DNA of 36,155 bases, from contig PZPB01000022.1 of assembly GCA_003045865.1 (NCBI GenBank), positions 1 to 36,155 on the forward strand, given 5' to 3'. This document shows positions 18,165 to 24,728 of the stretch, piece after piece. The DNA is from Bacteroidota bacterium. GTDB taxonomy: Bacteria > Bacteroidota > Bacteroidia > Flavobacteriales > Schleiferiaceae. The first letter of the stretch is position 1. Each line of letters begins with the position of its first letter. The translations under genes were made by a program, and so were the position numbers. The notes under the pieces were generated by a model that ran no database searches, was not told the origin of the DNA, and was given only the letters and a program-made list of their open reading frames with translations.

Positions 18165-18356
18165 TATAACGTGAGTTGGACTATAAATTATCGCCTCAGA
18201 TTTTCACCATTACTGGAAAATCCATATCCCCTTCTAAAAAATGACTTTCCACCCCTCAGCTTTTCACAATAGCCCGCTATTGCTTTGTTGCTTCGGCTTG
18301 AATCCCACTATTTGCTTGGGTGCTGAAAACAAATTTCACGTCGAATTTACGTTATA
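18165..18356. repeat. Intergenic element copy D, with inverted ends (about 192 bp)
   Basis: The left end starts TATAACGTGAGTTGGAC. The right end, reverse-complemented, starts TATAACGTAAATTCGAC. These ends are imperfect inverted repeats. Bases 18168-18220 align without gaps to copy C (30003-30055) at about 40 of 53 positions. An internal module at 18262-18313, containing AATAGCCCGCTATT, matches copy A (34783-34834, reverse complement) at about 45 of 52. The right end covers the stop codon of the pseudouridine synthase gene (18352-18354). Confidence 0.75.
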
Positions 18357-19275
18357 GCATATGAAGCATTTCTACTTCTTTATCGCTTAGGCGTCTCCAC
18401 TGTCCGCGATTGAGATTCTTTTTGGTAATTCCTGCGAATACCGTGCGATCGAGTTTGGTAACTTCATAACCGAAGTTTTCGAAAATACGACGAACGATGC
18501 GGTTTTTTCCGGAGTGAATAATTACTCCAATGTGCTTGCGATCTTTTTCACTCGCGAAGGCAATTTCATCTACTTTAATGGGACCATCTTCTAGTTGAAT
18601 CCCTTCTGCAATAGCGTGGAAATCGGCTAGCTTTAGGTTTTTATCGAGGCTAACGTCGTAAATTTTACGCGCGCCGTGGCTAGGGTGGGTTAGTTTTTTA
18701 GCGAAATCACCGTCGTTGGTGAAAAGCAAAACTCCGGTGGTTTGGCGGTCGAGACGACCAACGGGGTAAATGCGCTCGGGGCCAGTGGTATTCATTAATT
18801 CCATCACCGTTTTACGCATCTTAGGATCGTTGGTGGTAGTAATGTAGCCTTTGGGTTTATTAAGTACATAATATACTTTTTTCTCCCCTTTAATAGTTGA
18901 GCCATTGAACTTAACATGATCACCTGGCTTTACCTTAAAGCCCATTTCTTGTACAACTTTGCCATTAACTTCTACTAAGCCAGCAGAAATTAATTCGTCC
19001 GCTTCGCGGCGAGATGCGATACCCGCTGTGGCTAGGTATTTATTAAGACGGGTTTCGTCGGTTTTGGGTTTTACCAGACCTTGTTTTTTTAAGGTCTCGA
19101 ATTTTTTACGGGGACCCGTGGGGCGCTTAGGGCCTTTTCCACCCATGCGTGCTTCCGGCTTGGGGCCTTCGGCAGAGTCTTCACGTTTAGTAGTAATTTT
19201 ACGTGGTCCTTTACCACGGGGGCTGCTACTTTTACCTCTAGAATCTGATCTTCCTTTTTTGTTAAATCGGCTCAT
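18352..19275 (-). CDS. S4-domain pseudouridine synthase (RluB/RsuA-like)
   Basis: 307 residues. Residues 1-75 form a basic, glycine/arginine/serine-rich extension (KKGRSDSRGK and similar) typical of Bacteroidota members and probably RNA-binding. An S4 RNA-binding domain follows (about 76-130, RLNKYLATAGIASRREADELI). The catalytic RsuA/RluB-type domain is about 135-307, with the motif PVGRLDRQTTGVLLFTNDGD and D176 as the expected catalytic aspartate. It converts a uridine in rRNA (probably 23S) to pseudouridine; the exact site cannot be assigned. It is a monocistronic-looking gene with a clear promoter and an approximately 75-base structured leader. Its stop codon lies inside the end of a repeat element, so the last residues (EMLHML) may have been altered by insertion. 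Confidence 0.93.
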   Translation of the reverse strand: MSRFNKKGRSDSRGKSSSPRGKGPRKITTKREDSAEGPKPEARMGGKGPKRPTGPRKKFETLKKQGLVKPKTDETRLNKYLATAGIASRREADELISAGLVEVNGKVVQEMGFKVKPGDHVKFNGSTIKGEKKVYYVLNKPKGYITTTNDPKMRKTVMELMNTTGPERIYPVGRLDRQTTGVLLFTNDGDFAKKLTHPSHGARKIYDVSLDKNLKLADFHAIAEGIQLEDGPIKVDEIAFASEKDRKHIGVIIHSGKNRIVRRIFENFGYEVTKLDRTVFAGITKKNLNRGQWRRLSDKEVEMLHML

Positions 19276-19306
19276 GCTTTAATTTTTTGCATTGGGAGCC
19301 CTTATC

Positions 19307-19341
19307 GCCTCTGCCGGTATCACACCGGGAACGCTTCAGGC
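19307..19341 (-). promoter_or_regulatory. Structured 5' leader of the pseudouridine synthase gene
   Basis: On the transcript, GCCT (19341-19338) can pair with AGGC (19310-19307). Between them CCGGT (19328-19324) pairs with ACCGG (19318-19314) around a 5-base loop. The hairpin lies between the predicted transcription start and the ATG. It could be a cis-regulatory RNA or a protein-binding site; it does not match a riboswitch class I know. Confidence 0.4.
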
Positions 19342-19354
19342 TATTTTCGGGCGG

Positions 19355-19384
19355 CAAAAGTACTAATTACTAGTGGATTAGCAA
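19355..19384 (-). promoter_or_regulatory. Promoter of the pseudouridine synthase gene
   Basis: TACTTTTG (minus strand, 19355-19362) is an exact TAnnTTTG box, with TTG (19382-19384) about 19 bases upstream. It predicts a leader of about 75 bases, long compared with other genes in this window. Confidence 0.65.
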
Positions 19385-19397
19385 GCGGTGATTTTTG

Positions 19398-19556
19398 AAC
19401 CTGAGTTCGAGCTAAAATTATAGCCTTAGATTTTCAAGAAAAGGAAAAAACTAGTCTGGATCGCGCAGCTGTATTGGGCTACCGTAAATGAGCTAGACGA
19501 AGGTTATTCGTTTTTATGGGAAAAAATAATAAGTCTATCTTTCTCAGAATTAAGGA
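19398..19556. repeat. Intergenic element copy B
   Basis: Bases 19398-19448 match the reverse complement of 34955-35005 (copy A) at about 41 of 51 positions. Bases 19459-19497 match 34910-34948 at about 31 of 39, but in the opposite orientation relative to the end module. The first 40 bases match copy C at about 33 of 40. The right end, reverse-complemented, reads ATCCTTAATTCTGAG, a weaker version of the terminal motif, and contains the stop codon of yraN (19550-19552). Confidence 0.65.
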
Positions 19557-19903
19557 TAAAAAGCGTCTTCAAGATGCTCTAAACGATAGTTTGGTTCCAG
19601 CGTAATGCTAATGATATCGAATCTAGCTTCCGCGAGAATATTCTTGTTTTCCAGATAATAATTTGCGCCACGGGCGATGTGTTTTTGCTTGCTAAGCGAA
19701 ACGAATTCATAGGGCTTTCCGAAGCTGTCATTGGCGCGGGTCTTCACCTCAATAAATACAATGTGCTTTTTATCGCGGGCAATGAGATCTATTTCCATCT
19801 TGCGAAAGCGCCAGTTTTTTTCAAGTAGTTCGTAGCCTAGCTTTTGGATGTGTGCGAGGGCGAGTTCTTCTCCCTTAATTCCTAAATCATGATTTTCGGC
19901 CAT
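19550..19903 (-). CDS. yraN: YraN family (UPF0102) endonuclease-fold protein
   Basis: 117 residues, the usual length for the family. The restriction-endonuclease-like core is visible: GEELALAHIQKLGYELLEKNWR, then MEIDLIARD, and VFIEVKTRAND with the EVK motif, matching the D-ExK-type catalytic signature of Holliday-junction-resolvase-like folds. The biological role remains poorly defined; a DNA-processing function is proposed from the fold. It overlaps the LD-carboxypeptidase gene by 17 bases and is the last gene of the pdxJ operon. Its final residues (DAFYP) and stop lie at the border of a repeat element. Confidence 0.92.
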   Translation of the reverse strand: MAENHDLGIKGEELALAHIQKLGYELLEKNWRFRKMEIDLIARDKKHIVFIEVKTRANDSFGKPYEFVSLSKQKHIARGANYYLENKNILAEARFDIISITLEPNYRLEHLEDAFYP

Positions 19904-20798
19904 AGTTAAAGTTTAAAATAGAAGCATCAGAATTGACTTCTAAGGTAACTTTTTCGCCGAAAACGAGCGGGAAGTGATTATTGCTATGGCCAATGGGGAA
20001 ACCAAAGGCTATAGGGAAATCGAAATTTTGGGCATGACGAGCAATGATGGTTTCAGCGCTTTCTCCGAAAGGGATGCTATTGTCGTTCATGTCGCTCATA
20101 GTGCCAACTATAAGGGCTTTGATATTTGCGAAATAGCCGTTGCGAACCAAGTTGTTAAGCATGCGATCTACGTGGTAGAGGTATTCGTCTAGATCTTCAA
20201 TAAACAGAATTTTCCCGCTAGTATCAATGGCTGTGGGCGAGCCAAGACAGCTGTATAGCATACTTAAATTTCCGCCAATAATTTCTCCTTCTACCCTGCC
20301 GAGACGATTATAGGGGCGGGTAGCCGCCTTTATTTGATATGCTTTACCAAAGAGCGCGTCGGGTAAAAGTGCCATGCTTTCGCTGGTGTTTTTGGCAAAC
20401 TCCAGCGGCATGGGCGCATGGAGTGAAGCGAAGTTGAGGTTCTGCAAGCTGTTGTGTAAAACGCTTACATCGCTATAACCGATAATCCATTTTGGTTTTT
20501 CGATAAACTTATCCCAAGAAAGGGCATCAATAATTCGCACCGTACCGTAGCCACCGCGAGCGCACCATATAGCGGCGCAATTTTCATCGTCTAGCGCCTC
20601 TTGTAAATCTTCGGCCCTTTGTTGATCACTGCCTGCAAATTGATTTTCTTGGGCAAAGATGTTTTTCCCTAAAACCACTTGCAGTCCCCATTCTTCTAGT
20701 TTATCGAGGGCGGGTGCTAGTTCTTCCGCCGAAACTTTTCGAGCAGTGGCAACGATGCGGAGGGTATCGCCTTTTTTTAAAAATTTAGGACTGCGCAT
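19887..20798 (-). CDS. LD-carboxypeptidase (peptidase family S66)
   Basis: 303 residues of the S66 muramoyltetrapeptide carboxypeptidase family, which removes the terminal D-alanine from murein tetrapeptides during cell-wall recycling. Signature segments are present: [14 protein letters not shown] (78-91), [12 protein letters not shown] with S109 as likely nucleophile, [17 protein letters not shown] with E201, and [14 protein letters not shown] with H271. Spacing agrees with the known Ser-Glu-His triad. There is no signal peptide, so it should be cytosolic. It overlaps pdxJ (14 bases) and yraN (17 bases), so it is the middle gene of a tightly coupled operon. Glu and His residues are assigned by motif position, not by alignment. 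Confidence 0.92.
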   Translation of the reverse strand: MRSPKFLKKGDTLRIVATARKVSAEELAPALDKLEEWGLQVVLGKNIFAQENQFAGSDQQRAEDLQEALDDENCAAIWCARGGYGTVRIIDALSWDKFIEKPKWIIGYSDVSVLHNSLQNLNFASLHAPMPLEFAKNTSESMALLPDALFGKAYQIKAATRPYNRLGRVEGEIIGGNLSMLYSCLGSPTAIDTSGKILFIEDLDEYLYHVDRMLNNLVRNGYFANIKALIVGTMSDMNDNSIPFGESAETIIARHAQNFDFPIAFGFPIGHSNNHFPLVFGEKVTLEVNSDASILNFNYGRKS

Positions 20799-21519
20799 AG
20801 GCGGCCAGTTCTAGTTCGCGTAGATAAGACTGCACCGTATTTTCCAATCCCATATAGAGGGCTTCAGAAATTAAGGCGTGGCCAATGGAGACTTCTAATA
20901 AATTGGGAAGATTCGCGGCGAAGTACTGAATGTTTTCGAGGCTTAAATCGTGACCAGCATTAAGGCCAAGGTTTAATTTCTGCGCTAATTCTGCCGCTTC
21001 TTTGTATGGTGCAATGGCTTTGGCGCAATCGATGTGGTAATGGCTAGCGTAAGCCTCAGTATAAAGTTCGATACGTTTGGCCCCAATTTCTGCAGCGGCT
21101 TCAATTTGTTTAGCATCGCAATCCATAAAAACTGAAGTGCGAATATTAGCTTTGTCAAACTCTTGTAATACTTCTTTCAGAAAATCGCGTTTAGCTATTA
21201 CGTCCCAGCCTGCATTGGAAGTAAGCACTCCGGGAGGGTCAGGTACTAAAGTTACCTGCGCAGGATTGGCGGCTAGTACAATGTCGATAAATTTGCGATT
21301 GGGATAGCCCTCAATATTAAATTCGGTGGAGACAACCTTAGCGAGGTCTGCAACGTCATTATAACGAATGTGGCGCTCATCGGGACGTGGATGAACGGTG
21401 ATGCCTTGGCCGCCAAACCTTTCGATGTTTAAGGCGGTTTCTACCACATTGGGCGTATTGCCACCGCGTGCATTCCGCAGGGTCGCAATTTTATTAATGT
21501 TAACGGATAGCTTTGTCAT
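20785..21519 (-). CDS. pdxJ: Pyridoxine 5'-phosphate synthase PdxJ
   Basis: 244 residues from the ATG at 21519. The open frame continues 18 codons upstream, but that part crosses the promoter and is not PdxJ-like. It condenses 1-deoxyxylulose 5-phosphate with 3-amino-2-oxopropyl phosphate to make pyridoxine 5'-phosphate in the DXP-dependent vitamin B6 pathway. Family motifs: [18 protein letters not shown] (3-20), [13 protein letters not shown] (39-51, with the active-site histidine), [17 protein letters not shown], and [12 protein letters not shown] with the conserved histidine. Length is standard. It leads the operon pdxJ-LD-carboxypeptidase-yraN from a promoter divergent from the CBS gene and probably yields a near-leaderless mRNA. 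Confidence 0.96.
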   Translation of the reverse strand: MTKLSVNINKIATLRNARGGNTPNVVETALNIERFGGQGITVHPRPDERHIRYNDVADLAKVVSTEFNIEGYPNRKFIDIVLAANPAQVTLVPDPPGVLTSNAGWDVIAKRDFLKEVLQEFDKANIRTSVFMDCDAKQIEAAAEIGAKRIELYTEAYASHYHIDCAKAIAPYKEAAELAQKLNLGLNAGHDLSLENIQYFAANLPNLLEVSIGHALISEALYMGLENTVQSYLRELELAAYAQS

Positions 21520-21547
21520 TGTGGGCAAAGATAAAGCCTTAGTTTTG
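21519..21547 (+). promoter_or_regulatory. Promoter of the CBS-nadK operon
   Basis: TTG (21519-21521), an 18-base spacer and TAGTTTTG (21540-21547, exact TAnnTTTG). The box ends 8 bases before the ATG at 21556, so the transcript should be leaderless or nearly so. Confidence 0.65.
21526..21533 (-). promoter_or_regulatory. -7 box of the pdxJ operon
   Basis: TATCTTTG on the minus strand, an exact TAnnTTTG match, ends 6 bases before the pdxJ ATG. It lies between the -33 and -7 elements of the divergent CBS promoter, so the two polymerases would compete. No clear -33 element is seen. Confidence 0.6.
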
Positions 21548-21555
21548 CTTTGAAT

Positions 21556-22215
21556 ATGAGAGTAGACCAACATATTTTAAATGATTTTAGTGCACTTGAT
21601 ATAAATGAGAGTGTAGCCGATTTGCTTTTAAGCATGGAGGAGCTGAAGATTAATCACTTACCTATTGTTCATGAGGATCAATACTTAGGTTTAATCTCGG
21701 AAGATGATTTGCTTGATGTGCAAAATATAGAAGACCATTTGGACAAGCATCTTAAGGTTTTAAAGCCCTATAAGATTAGTGCAGACGATCATATTTATGC
21801 GGCCATTAAAACCATTGCCGAAGGAAATTTAACCTGCCTGCCCGTTTTAGATGCAGAAAAAAAGTACATTGGATACTTATCACCGCAGGAACTAGTTTTT
21901 GATTTAGGCCGACAAGTAAGTTACAGTGAACTAGGGAGTGTTATAGTTTTACGGGTTGCCATTCGTGATTATTATATTTCCAAAATTTCGCAAATTGTAG
22001 AAAGTGAGGATGCCTTAATTTTAGGCCTTCAGCTAAGGCAAGATGGGAATGACTTTATTCGTGTGGCTTTAAAAATTAATCAGCAGGATTTAAGTCGCAT
22101 GGTGAAATCTTTCGAGCGTTTTGAATACGATGTGGTAGAGGTTTATCATCAAGCGCTTTTTGATGAAGATGCTTCCGACCCTTTTGAAGCTTTAGTGAAA
22201 TACTTGAATATCTAA
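21556..22215 (+). CDS. CBS domain-pair protein
   Basis: 219 residues from the ATG at 21556; the TTG 6 bases upstream is too close to the promoter box to be likely. Two CBS motifs occupy about residues 1-60 ([23 protein letters not shown]) and 70-125 ([22 protein letters not shown]). The C-terminal third (about 130-219) looks ACT-like or ferredoxin-like ([22 protein letters not shown]). It is probably a cytosolic adenine-nucleotide or metabolite sensor. It lies 4 bases upstream of nadK, a gene pairing seen in other Bacteroidota, which suggests a link to NADP or energy status; that link is inference. Confidence 0.88.
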   Translation: MRVDQHILNDFSALDINESVADLLLSMEELKINHLPIVHEDQYLGLISEDDLLDVQNIEDHLDKHLKVLKPYKISADDHIYAAIKTIAEGNLTCLPVLDAEKKYIGYLSPQELVFDLGRQVSYSELGSVIVLRVAIRDYYISKISQIVESEDALILGLQLRQDGNDFIRVALKINQQDLSRMVKSFERFEYDVVEVYHQALFDEDASDPFEALVKYLNI

Positions 22216-22219
22216 ATTA

Positions 22220-23098
22220 ATGAAGGTAGCCGTTTTCGGAAAAGTGATTAGCCCAGAGGCTCGTCCCGATATAGAGACTTTACATCACATTTTAATAGAT
22301 GCGGGTATCGACTTTGTTGTTTTCGAAAGCCTCAATAACTTCATCGTAGAACACTGCGATTTAGGTTTGAGTTTCCCTACTTTTTCCAATCATAACGACC
22401 TGATAAACCACGCCCCCGACTTCTTAATAACTATTGGAGGCGATGGTACTATATTAGATGCAACAACCTTAGTGCGAGACTCTAAGATTCCGATAGTAGG
22501 GATTAATACGGGTAGACTAGGCTTTTTGTCGAATGTAAGTAGAGATAAAATTCAGGAGGCAATTGAGGCCCTGATCGCAGGGAAATACAAGCTAAGTGAA
22601 AGAAGTTTATTGGCTTTAGAAAGCGATGCTGTAGATACAGAAATGCCCTTTGCTTTAAATGAGGTAACGGTTAGCCGTAAAGATACCACGGCCATGGTAA
22701 CAGTAGAGGTAACTATTGACGGTGAGTTTTTTAATAACTATTGGGCGGATGGCTTAATTGTAGCTACTCCAACAGGTAGTACCGGTTATTCTTTAAGTTG
22801 TAATGGACCGATAATTATGCCTGGTGCTAAAACCTTTGTGCTTACTCCCATCGCCCCGCACAATCTAACCGCTCGTCCTTTCGTTATCCCCAACAGCTGT
22901 AAAATTAAATTAAAGGTAACGAGCCGCGAAGAACAGAGCTTGATATCTTTAGATTCCCGTATTTACTCGGTTCCCAATGGCACAGAAATTAGTTTAAGTT
23001 TAGCTGATTTTACCATCGCTTTGGTAGAAACTAAAAACGAAACTTTCGCCAAGACTTTAAGAAATAAGTTGATGTGGGGTTTAGACAAGAGAAATTAA
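22220..23098 (+). CDS. nadK: NAD kinase
   Basis: 292 residues. Phosphorylates NAD to NADP in the cytosol. All core motifs are present: IGGDGTILDA (72-81) with the GGDGT loop, GINTGRLGFLSN (94-105), ALNEVTVSR (145-153), and VATPTGSTGYSLSCNGP (181-197). Length is typical of bacterial NadK. It is preceded by the CBS gene with a 4-base gap and so belongs to its operon. DUF6089 follows after 42 bases with its own promoter box. Nothing is missing. Confidence 0.97.
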   Translation: MKVAVFGKVISPEARPDIETLHHILIDAGIDFVVFESLNNFIVEHCDLGLSFPTFSNHNDLINHAPDFLITIGGDGTILDATTLVRDSKIPIVGINTGRLGFLSNVSRDKIQEAIEALIAGKYKLSERSLLALESDAVDTEMPFALNEVTVSRKDTTAMVTVEVTIDGEFFNNYWADGLIVATPTGSTGYSLSCNGPIIMPGAKTFVLTPIAPHNLTARPFVIPNSCKIKLKVTSREEQSLISLDSRIYSVPNGTEISLSLADFTIALVETKNETFAKTLRNKLMWGLDKRN

Positions 23099-23121
23099 TA
23101 CGAGAATCCTACTGAATTATT

Positions 23122-23129
23122 TATATTTG
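23122..23129 (+). promoter_or_regulatory. -7 box of the DUF6089-uppS-bamA operon
   Basis: TATATTTG is an exact TAnnTTTG match, 11 bases upstream of the ATG at 23141. A -33 element is not clear, as the upstream bases are the end of nadK. A short 5' leader is predicted. Confidence 0.5.
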
Positions 23130-23140
23130 CGCTCCCAAAA

Positions 23141-23965
23141 ATGAAGCTTAAGCAATTAATAATCAAATCAATAGTACTTTTACTGCTGCCTTTTTTAGGT
23201 CGTAGTCAGTACTTAGAAATCGGAATTACCGGCGGAGGGTCCAATTTTTTAGGCGATGTAGGTCCCTATTCTTTCGATTTACCGCAGGGATATCACGCGG
23301 GTTTTTTAATGCGTTATAACTTCAATCGTTTTTGGTCCATCCGCGCCCAAGCAAATTATGGTTTAGTGCAATCCGACGATGCGCGTTCTTCCATTGCTCT
23401 GCGCAATGAGCGCAATTTGTCTTTCCGCTCGGTGGTGCGCGAGGCTTATGTAGTAGCCGAATTTAATTTTTTCGAATATCAGCCAGGCACCAAGCTTTGG
23501 CATACTCCTTATATTAATGGTGGCTTTGGAGTTTTTAGTTTTAATCCCGAAGCACAATTTGATGGCAATTGGTACGAATTACGTGAATTACGTACCGAAG
23601 GTCAAGGTACCTCGGTGGGTAATTCAGCGCCTTATGCGGAAGCGAGTTCCTTCTTTATTTTCTCCTTGGGCTATAAGTTCGCATTAGGTTCATTCACCAG
23701 TCTAGCAATAGAATCAAGTTTTAGATCGACATATACCGATTATTTAGACGATGTTAGCGGCTTTTATGCCGATCCCATGGTGCTGGAAAATGAGGTTTCG
23801 CTATTAGCGGCAAATTTAGCCGACCGCAGTTTTAGCGGCAGCGACAAGGAAAATATTTTACGGGGCGACCCCAGTAATCAGGATTGGTACATTTTCACAG
23901 GGATTAGCATCCAATTTAAATTCGGCGAACTTTATGAAAAGTGCGCAAATTTTGTTGGAAATTAA
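23141..23965 (+). CDS. DUF6089 family outer-membrane beta-barrel protein
   Basis: 274 residues: signal peptide ending GRSQ, then the characteristic YLEIGITGGGSNFLGDVGP opening and a beta-barrel with the segment GYHAGFLMRYNFNRFWSIRAQ. This protein is encoded just before uppS and bamA in many Bacteroidota, which supports the DUF6089 assignment. It is probably an eight-stranded outer-membrane barrel; its biochemical role is not established. The stop is 8 bases before the uppS ATG, consistent with co-transcription with the barrel-assembly genes. Confidence 0.85.
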   Translation: MKLKQLIIKSIVLLLLPFLGRSQYLEIGITGGGSNFLGDVGPYSFDLPQGYHAGFLMRYNFNRFWSIRAQANYGLVQSDDARSSIALRNERNLSFRSVVREAYVVAEFNFFEYQPGTKLWHTPYINGGFGVFSFNPEAQFDGNWYELRELRTEGQGTSVGNSAPYAEASSFFIFSLGYKFALGSFTSLAIESSFRSTYTDYLDDVSGFYADPMVLENEVSLLAANLADRSFSGSDKENILRGDPSNQDWYIFTGISIQFKFGELYEKCANFVGN

Positions 23966-23973
23966 GGAATACT

Positions 23974-24726
23974 ATGAGCCTAAAGGAAGAAATTAGGGAT
24001 TCGATAAAAAGGCCCCAGCACGTTGCGATTATTATGGATGGCAACGGTCGTTGGGCTAAAAAGAAGGGCTATATAAGGTCTATTGGTCACGAAAACGGGG
24101 TTGATGCCTTGCGTAATATTGCTACCGCATCTGCGGAAGCGAATATAAAATACCTGACTGTTTATGCCTTTAGTAGCGAAAACTGGAACAGGCCCAAAGC
24201 TGAGGTGAAGGCCTTAATGTCTATTTTGGTTTCGAGCTTAAAAAAGGAGTTGAAAACTCTTCAGGATAATAAAATACGCCTGAGAGCCATTGGTGACAGC
24301 CTTTCATTACCCAAAAATTGCCAAAGAGAATTGGCAGAGGTAATGGAGCTGACCAAGGACAACGACCACATGACATTAACTTTAGCGCTAAGCTATGGCA
24401 GTCGTGAGGAAATAAAATTAGCCGTGCAAAAGTTGGCCCGTGAAGTGGCCGCAGGGGAACGAACGGCAGAGTCGATTGATGAGAAAGCGATTTCGAGAGC
24501 TTTATACACCGACTTTTTACCCGATCCCGATTTATTAATTCGCACTAGCGACGAATATCGCATTAGCAATTATCTGCTATGGCAGATTGCCTATAGCGAA
24601 TTGTACTTCACTCCTAAATTATGGCCCGACTTCGGTGCAGAAGATTTCTACGAGGCCATCGTATCTTATATGAATCGCGAACGACGTTTTGGAAAGACGA
24701 CTGAGCAAATAAAATCTTTATCTTAA
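23974..24726 (+). CDS. uppS: Isoprenyl (undecaprenyl-diphosphate) transferase
   Basis: 250 residues from the ATG at 23974; an in-frame GTG at 23941 overlaps the preceding gene and is not needed. Makes undecaprenyl diphosphate, the lipid carrier for peptidoglycan and O-antigen, by cis-prenyl addition at the inner membrane face. Motifs: HVAIIMDGNGRWAKK (16-30, catalytic D22), RSIGHENGVDAL, VYAFSSENWNRP, and the C-terminal RTSDEYRISNYLLWQIAYSE. The usual RTSGE reads RTSDE here, a substitution at a normally conserved glycine; the other diphosphate-binding residues are intact. It lies between DUF6089 and bamA, 2 bases before the bamA start. Confidence 0.95.
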   Translation: MSLKEEIRDSIKRPQHVAIIMDGNGRWAKKKGYIRSIGHENGVDALRNIATASAEANIKYLTVYAFSSENWNRPKAEVKALMSILVSSLKKELKTLQDNKIRLRAIGDSLSLPKNCQRELAEVMELTKDNDHMTLTLALSYGSREEIKLAVQKLAREVAAGERTAESIDEKAISRALYTDFLPDPDLLIRTSDEYRISNYLLWQIAYSELYFTPKLWPDFGAEDFYEAIVSYMNRERRFGKTTEQIKSLS

Positions 24727-24728
24727 TA

